Assembly: GCA_938003985.1 (NCBI GenBank)
Contig: CALKWZ010000010.1
Span: 1-18,001 of the forward strand
Length of the DNA stretch: 18,001 nt
DNA from: an uncultured Verrucomicrobiota bacterium
Lineage (GTDB): Bacteria; Verrucomicrobiota; Kiritimatiellia; CAIQIC01; Lenti-01
Direction of reading: 5' to 3'
The position numbers and the translations under genes are program-made. The notes under the pieces were generated by a model. The model saw nothing but the letters and a program-made list of their open reading frames with translations, did no database searches and had not been told where the DNA came from. Below, piece after piece: positions 13,947-18,001 of the stretch; positions within the stretch are counted from its first letter, which is position 1, and each line of letters begins with the position of its first letter.

Positions 13947-14938
13947 CCGGCCGCCGGTTCGGCGCCGGGGTTCCACGGGCGGCGGTGCGCGGCGGCCAGT
14001 CGCTTCGTCGAGAAGCGCTGGATGCGGTTGAGATAGGGCGGTCCCGGCTGGACGTTGCCGCCCACCACGAACACCTCGTCGCCCAGCCGCGCCGCGGCCG
14101 CGTGCCGCGCCGGCTTGTAGCCGACGTCCACCAGCGCCCAGGCCCGCTTTTCGAAATCGTAGGCGGCGGTCCGGTCGAGCGCGGCGTAGTCGCCGAACGT
14201 GTAAAGCGTGCCGTCGACCACGGCGCCGCCGTGCGCGCTCGTCCGTTCCGGCAAGTCGGGCAGGGGGCTCCATTCGTCCTGCGCCGGATCGTAGACCTGG
14301 AAATCCCGCAGCGCGTTGGTTCCGTCGAACCCGCCGGGCGCATAGATCTTGCCGTGGTATTCGCAGACCAACCCCTCGCGGGCCACGGGCAGATCGGCGC
14401 CGCGGCTCCAGGTTTCCGTCCGGAAGTCGTATATCTGGACGGCGCCCGTCCGCGTGCCGTCCGGGCGCGCGCCGCCGACGACGATCAGGCGGTCGCCGGC
14501 CACGGCCGCGCCGGCCCGCGACGTCGCCACGGGCAAGTCCGGCAGCGGGCGGAGGGTTCCGGTGGCCGGATCGAATTCTTCGAAGACGGCGTTGGTCGGC
14601 ACCCCCGTCTCGGCGGCGGCGTCCCAGACGTCGCCGCCCGCCAGATAGATTTTCCCGCGATGCGTTGTGGCGGCATGGAAGCGGCGCGGCCGAAGCGCGG
14701 TGGGCACTTGTTCCGTCGCGGCGGAGTCGGCGGCGAACCGCTCGACGTCGCCGACGAGGCCGTGGTCGGAATGCCCGCCCAGCACGTAGAGGACGTCCTG
14801 CACCGCGAGGGCCGCGGGGGCGAACCGCTCCGTGGCCAGGGCCCGCGCCGCCGGGCCCGCGCCGGTTTTGGGCAGGGTGCAACCACTGATGGCGCCCAGC
14901 ACCCCCGCGCCCAGCCACAGCGCAACGGATTTTTTCAT
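13916..14938 (-). CDS. Kelch-repeat lipoprotein
   Basis: The 340-residue protein has a lipoprotein signal (MKKSVALWLGAGVLGAISGC; ISGC lipobox, Cys20), so it should be anchored in a membrane facing the periplasm or outside. Six kelch blades are visible, marked by YVLGG (51-55), YLAGG (98-102), IVVGG (152-156), YAPGG (199-203), YTFGD (246-250, the GG pair degenerate) and FVVGG (290-294), consistent with one closed beta-propeller. Such proteins bind carbohydrate or protein, or act as sialate mutarotases (NanM type); no catalytic signature lets me choose. The tail is Arg-rich and overlaps the end of the glycosyltransferase gene by 31 bp. Three phased palindromes lie within 100 bp upstream of the ATG, in the position of an operator region. 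Confidence 0.88.
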   Translation of the reverse strand: MKKSVALWLGAGVLGAISGCTLPKTGAGPAARALATERFAPAALAVQDVLYVLGGHSDHGLVGDVERFAADSAATEQVPTALRPRRFHAATTHRGKIYLAGGDVWDAAAETGVPTNAVFEEFDPATGTLRPLPDLPVATSRAGAAVAGDRLIVVGGARPDGTRTGAVQIYDFRTETWSRGADLPVAREGLVCEYHGKIYAPGGFDGTNALRDFQVYDPAQDEWSPLPDLPERTSAHGGAVVDGTLYTFGDYAALDRTAAYDFEKRAWALVDVGYKPARHAAAARLGDEVFVVGGNVQPGPPYLNRIQRFSTKRLAAAHRRPWNPGAEPAAGQDRRRFMKR

Positions 14939-14955
14939 GGCGCGACCTTACCGAT

Positions 14956-15037
14956 TTTTACGTACGACGTAAAACCGGACGCAAAGTCTTTACGTGCTAC
15001 GTAAAACCCGCGCAAAGTTTTTACGTTCTACGTAAAA
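14956..15037. promoter_or_regulatory. Triple phased palindrome, putative operator array
   Basis: Three copies of TTTTACGTNNNACGTAAAA occur at 14956-14974, 14988-15006 (first base C instead of T) and 15019-15037. Centres lie at 14965, 14997 and 15028, which is 32 and 31 bp apart or about three helical turns, so all would present the same DNA face. The spacers share GCAAAGT. The array is A/T-rich in GC-rich DNA and sits 17-99 bp before the kelch start codon. Confidence 0.6.
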
Positions 15038-15054
15038 GTCCGTCGCGGGGCGGG

Positions 15055-16065
15055 TCATTCGACCGCGGAGAGTTCCTGCACCTGGTCGGGGACGAGGACG
15101 GGGGCGGCGGCGCCCTGGATCCAGTACTGCCGGCCCTTGACGAGCACGGGCTTGTCCTGGAGGCTGCGGAACTTGCTGGCCTCGCCGTAGACGTGGCAGA
15201 GGATCTGCCAGCGGTTGTCCAGCCAGCGCACGACGCGGTAGCGGGTGGGGGCTTCGTTGATCAACGGCGCCGCGCGCAGCTCGCCCGATACCTCCACCAG
15301 CCGGCCCTGGCCTTCGAGCGGAATCAACTTGAGGTTCGCGGGCGGCGGCACCGGGATTTCGCGCACGATTTCTTCCGTTTCCGGCACCGAGGGCGCCACG
15401 ATGGGCGTGGGCAGGTCCGCGGGCGGCGGCGCGGCCGTTTCCGGCGCCAACGTCGGCTCCGCCGGCTCGGTGGCCTTGGTTTTGCCTTTTTTGGCCTTCT
15501 TTTCCGCTTTTTCGGCCTTGGGGGGCTCGTTTTCGGCGATTTCGGCCTCTTTTTCGGCCCTTTTGGCCTTTTGGGAGCCGATTTTGGCCGATTTTTCGGG
15601 TTCGGGAGCCGCGGCGGCCGCGCCGGAGAGGATTTCGACGTAGTCGCGGCTGATCCAGAGCCGCGCGTTCGCCGGCGGGGCGATCTTGAGCCATTCGGCG
15701 ACTTCCTCGCCGCGCGGTTCGACGGTCGCGCCCAGTTCGAGGGTGCAGACGACGTTGTAGTTGATGCCCGGGCCCGCGCGGACGTTCACGCGGTTGGCGC
15801 CGATGGTGTTGGCGGGCTGCTGGACGAAGCTCTTGGTGACCCACAGGTCCGCATGCGCCGGCGCGGCCACTTCGACCCATTCCTCGCCGATTTCATAGGC
15901 TTCGAGCCGCGCGTCGTAGGCGGCCTGGGCGACGACTTCGGCGGTCAGCAGGGCCTTGGCCCGCAGGTTGACGTTGTCGGCCGTGACGCGCACGGGGGTT
16001 TGGGCGGCGGCGGCGACGGCCGCGGTCCACAGCGCGGCGCCAAACAGGAATTTGATCGAGTTCAT
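15055..16065 (-). CDS. Secreted protein with two SH3b domains and a charged linker
   Basis: The 336-residue protein has a signal peptide (hydrophobic 5-20, cleavage near AAA-Q at 21-22). Two bacterial SH3 domains follow, at about 24-83 (VTADNVNLRAKA) and 87-146 (GANRVNVRAGPGINYNVV, LWISRDYVEI). A Lys/Glu/Ala-rich linker (about 155-200, EKSAKIG, KAEKAEKKAKKG) and a Pro-rich stretch (200-242) lead to a C-terminal globular part. That part, about 245-336 (LVEVSGELRAAPLINEAPTRYRVVRWLDNRW), looks like a compact beta domain. SH3b domains usually bind peptidoglycan, so an envelope role is likely. It is divergent from parB with about 84 bp between starts. The linker DNA is a T-rich low-complexity run and may vary in length between strains. 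Confidence 0.85.
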   Translation of the reverse strand: MNSIKFLFGAALWTAAVAAAAQTPVRVTADNVNLRAKALLTAEVVAQAAYDARLEAYEIGEEWVEVAAPAHADLWVTKSFVQQPANTIGANRVNVRAGPGINYNVVCTLELGATVEPRGEEVAEWLKIAPPANARLWISRDYVEILSGAAAAAPEPEKSAKIGSQKAKRAEKEAEIAENEPPKAEKAEKKAKKGKTKATEPAEPTLAPETAAPPPADLPTPIVAPSVPETEEIVREIPVPPPANLKLIPLEGQGRLVEVSGELRAAPLINEAPTRYRVVRWLDNRWQILCHVYGEASKFRSLQDKPVLVKGRQYWIQGAAAPVLVPDQVQELSAVE

Positions 16066-16084
16066 GGCCGGGAAGCATACGGAG

Positions 16085-16128
16085 CGGCCGCGCGTTCCGC
16101 AATTCTGAATTATTGCGCCGCGCGGCCG
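16085..16128. promoter_or_regulatory. Large inverted repeat in the SH3b/parB divergent promoter region
   Basis: CGGCCGCGCG (16085-16094) pairs perfectly with CGCGCGGCCG (16119-16128), and an inner GCAAT (16099-16103) pairs with ATTGC (16112-16116). The AT-rich core TTCTGAATTA between them is the only place in this 84-bp spacer suited to open promoter DNA. It could be a dyad for a regulator of both genes or a shared hairpin. It does not match the parS consensus. Confidence 0.45.
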
Positions 16129-16149
16129 TTTGGGGTAGAACCACCCATC

Positions 16150-17139
16150 ATGTCAACCACACCGAAACACAAGGGCCTGGGCCGGGGACTGGACGCGCTG
16201 ATCAAGGGCGGGGCGACGCGCCCCGGGACCGCGCCGGCGCCGAAACCCGCCGCCGCGGCGCCGGCCGCGCCGGCGGCCAAGGCGGAGCCGGGGACGAAGG
16301 CCAAGGGCACCGTGCACCTCGTGCCCGTCCACAAGATCCAGAAGGGCCCGTGGCAGCCGCGGCGCCGCTTCGCCGAAGAGGCCTTGAAGGAACTGGCCGA
16401 TTCCATCCGCGAAAAGGGCGTGCTGGAGCCGGTGTGGCTGCGGCGGGCGGGCGAGATTTTCCACCTGATCGCCGGCGAACGGCGCTTCCGCGCGGCGCAA
16501 CTGGCCGGCCTGCCGGAAATCCCCGCGCTGCTGCACGAGGTGAGCGACCTCGAAGCGCGCGAGCTGGCGCTGATCGAAAACCTGCAGCGCGCGGACCTGG
16601 ATCTGATCGAAGAGGCCGAGGGCTACCGCGACCTGATGCGCGAGGCCGGCCTCACGCAGGAAGACGTCTCCAAGCGCATCGGCAAGGCCCGCGCCACGGT
16701 GGCCAACGCCCTGCGCCTGCTGGATCTGTCCGACGCCGTCAAGCGGGCGCTCTCCGAGGGCGCGCTCACCGCCGGCCACGCCAAGGTCCTGCTGGGCGCC
16801 GCGGCCGGCGACCGCGACCTGCTGGCCGCGCGCGCCATCGCGCAAGGCCTCTCCGTGCGCGCGCTGGAAAAACTCGTGGGCGATCTCGGCCGGCCCAAAG
16901 CCGGCAAGAAAACCGCGGAACCGGCGAAGCCCGCCGCGGCGGGCGACGAAAAAAGCGCGCGCCAGCTCAAGTTCCTGGCGGACCGCATGCAGCAGGAGCT
17001 CGGCACGAAAGTGTCCCTGACGCCCGCGCGCGCGCTGCCCGACGGCAAGCGCGAGATGGGCCGCATCGTGATCGAGTTCTTCGACAACGAAGACCTCTCG
17101 CGCCTGCTGGAAACGCTGAACCTCGGCGACCTGGCCTGA
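16150..17139 (+). CDS. parB: ParB-family chromosome partitioning protein
   Basis: CTP-dependent DNA clamp that loads at parS sites and drives origin segregation with ParA and SMC. The 329 residues show the ParA-interacting N-terminus (KGLGRGLDALIKG, 8-20), an Ala/Pro-rich linker (25-50), the CTP-binding fold with GERRFRA (109-115) and ENLQR (143-147), and a helix-turn-helix (about 168-190, LTQEDVSKRIGKARATVANALRLL). The KorB-like part and a C-terminal dimerisation region (about 270-329) follow. ATG at 16150 agrees with the family N-terminus; the open frame continues upstream only through the divergent gene's shadow. parA, usually just upstream, is not there: the neighbour is the divergent SH3b gene. 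No parS-like site is visible in the window. The next gene starts 14 bp after its stop. Confidence 0.95.
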   Translation: MSTTPKHKGLGRGLDALIKGGATRPGTAPAPKPAAAAPAAPAAKAEPGTKAKGTVHLVPVHKIQKGPWQPRRRFAEEALKELADSIREKGVLEPVWLRRAGEIFHLIAGERRFRAAQLAGLPEIPALLHEVSDLEARELALIENLQRADLDLIEEAEGYRDLMREAGLTQEDVSKRIGKARATVANALRLLDLSDAVKRALSEGALTAGHAKVLLGAAAGDRDLLAARAIAQGLSVRALEKLVGDLGRPKAGKKTAEPAKPAAAGDEKSARQLKFLADRMQQELGTKVSLTPARALPDGKREMGRIVIEFFDNEDLSRLLETLNLGDLA

Positions 17140-17153
17140 CGGAGTCGCGGGCG

Positions 17154-18001
17154 ATGCCGGCGGCGTTCGACGAACGGCGGGAGGCGCAGGCGCGGGCCTA
17201 CGACCGCGGCCAGGCGCTGCTGTACCTGCTGCGCTTCGCGCTGCTGTTCGCGCTGGCCGCCGTCTTCTGGACGTCCGGGGGATCGCGGGAACTCGCCGCC
17301 GGCCTGCGCAACTGGTTTCCGCATCCCTTCGCCTGGCCGCTGGTCTGCGCGGGCCTGGCGGCGCTGGCCACGTTCGGCTACGAAGTCGCGCTTTTTCCGT
17401 TGGCCGTGCTGGCGGATTACGTCCTCGAGCGCCACGGCGGGCGCCTGCACGTCGAATTCGGCGCGTGGCTGCGGGGCTACGTCGCCACGCTGCTGATCGA
17501 AACGGGGCTGATGGCGGCGGCGTTCACGGGGCTCTACGTGCTGATGCGGCTCTATCCGGTCTGGGGCTGGCTGGCGGCCACGGGTGCCTATGCGCTGCTG
17601 GTGCCGGGCCTGGGCGAGTGGGGACCCTCGTGGCTGCTGCCGCGCGTGCGCCCGCCCGTGCCGGCGGACGATCCGGAGCTGGAGCGCGAGCTGCGCCGCG
17701 TGGGGGAAATCGCCGGCCTCGAGATCGCCGGCGCCGCGTGGTGGGATTTCGAGCACCAGGAGGAACTCGACGACGTGCGCCTGGCGGGGTGGGGCCGGCG
17801 CCGCCGCGCGGTGTATTCGGCCGCGGCGTGGCGGGGCCTCGGCCGCCGCGAACAGGTGTTCCTTGCTGCGCGCCACGCGGCGTGGCACCGGCGCGGCGCG
17901 GCCTTCGGCCTGATCGCGCTGCAGGTGGCGCTGACCGGCGGCGTTTTCTGCGGCGCCGCGCGGCTCGTGGACTGGGCGGCGCGCGCGCGCGGCCTGCCGG
18001 G
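17154..18001 (+). CDS. M48/Ste24-like membrane protein with degenerate zinc motif (partial, 3' end off window)
   Basis: The frame is open from ATG 17154 (GGAG about 9 bases upstream) through the window end, at least 282 residues. Hydrophobic segments lie near 22-39, 60-88, 108-131, 136-153 and 249-270. Layout resembles CAAX-protease Ste24/HtpX-type M48 peptidases: an N-terminal multi-helix part with ERHGGRLHVEFGAWL (92-106), a PSWLLPRVRPP step (158-168), DPELERELRRVGEIAGLEI (173-191), then the region where HExxH belongs. There it reads RHAAWH (240-245): both histidines are in register but the catalytic Glu is Ala242, so proteolysis is unlikely. Arg-rich GRRRRAVYSAAAW replaces the usual loop. 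Spacing from parB suggests cotranscription. Homology is judged from pattern, not a search; an unrelated membrane protein remains possible. Confidence 0.65.
   Translation, partial: MPAAFDERREAQARAYDRGQALLYLLRFALLFALAAVFWTSGGSRELAAGLRNWFPHPFAWPLVCAGLAALATFGYEVALFPLAVLADYVLERHGGRLHVEFGAWLRGYVATLLIETGLMAAAFTGLYVLMRLYPVWGWLAATGAYALLVPGLGEWGPSWLLPRVRPPVPADDPELERELRRVGEIAGLEIAGAAWWDFEHQEELDDVRLAGWGRRRRAVYSAAAWRGLGRREQVFLAARHAAWHRRGAAFGLIALQVALTGGVFCGAARLVDWAARARGLP

Noticed and set aside
14956..15037. Short CRISPR-like array
   Set aside because: The repeating unit is a dyad with near-constant spacers of about 12 bases, too short and too similar to be CRISPR spacers.
16085..16128. parS site in front of parB
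   Set aside because: The dyad bears no resemblance to the TGTTTCACGTGAAACA consensus.

Overview
The window is high-GC bacterial chromosome, densely coded on both strands. The genes are mostly housekeeping, and the gaps between them are packed with short palindromic and tandem repeats. Repeat-laden spacers, weak or absent Shine-Dalgarno sites before several genes and the gene set suggest a bacterium of the PVC group (Verrucomicrobiota, Kiritimatiellota or Lentisphaerota). That placement is inference; no rRNA or other decisive marker is present.

Region 1-3102: a REP-type inverted pair lies before uvrC, which encodes a shortened excinuclease subunit C. A convergent, visibly AT-richer gene for a KAP-family P-loop NTPase follows and looks horizontally acquired. 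Region 3103-6338: a 660-bp non-coding stretch of hairpins and REP-like pairs, a secreted nuclease-like gene bracketed by two 87-bp direct repeats (83/87 identical), a hexapeptide-repeat acetyltransferase, and a divergent solute-binding lipoprotein whose likely terminator is itself one arm of a REP-like pair. Region 6339-8507 (minus strand): an unrecognised 134-residue protein preceded by CAGGAT arrays, then an FAD-linked 2-hydroxyacid dehydrogenase whose reading frame carries an in-frame block of three heptanucleotide arrays.

Region 8580-13946 (plus strand): a TGS/SAD/uridine-kinase-like fusion, the ribosome-assembly GTPase der, a MATE exporter and a family 2 glycosyltransferase. The last two overlap by ATGA. 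Region 13916-16065 (minus strand): a kelch-repeat lipoprotein and a two-SH3b secreted protein. Between them sit three near-identical palindromes spaced 31-32 bp, which looks like a phased operator array. Region 16150-18001 (plus strand): parB, then 14 bp later a membrane protein resembling an M48/Ste24 protease in which the zinc motif HExxH reads HAAWH. It runs off the window.

The signals most worth following are the phased triple palindrome, the pseudo-M48 protein beside parB, the in-frame heptanucleotide insertion, the modular REP-like families (no RAYT transposase is visible here) and the solitary KAP NTPase island. No rRNA, tRNA, CRISPR array or transposase was seen.
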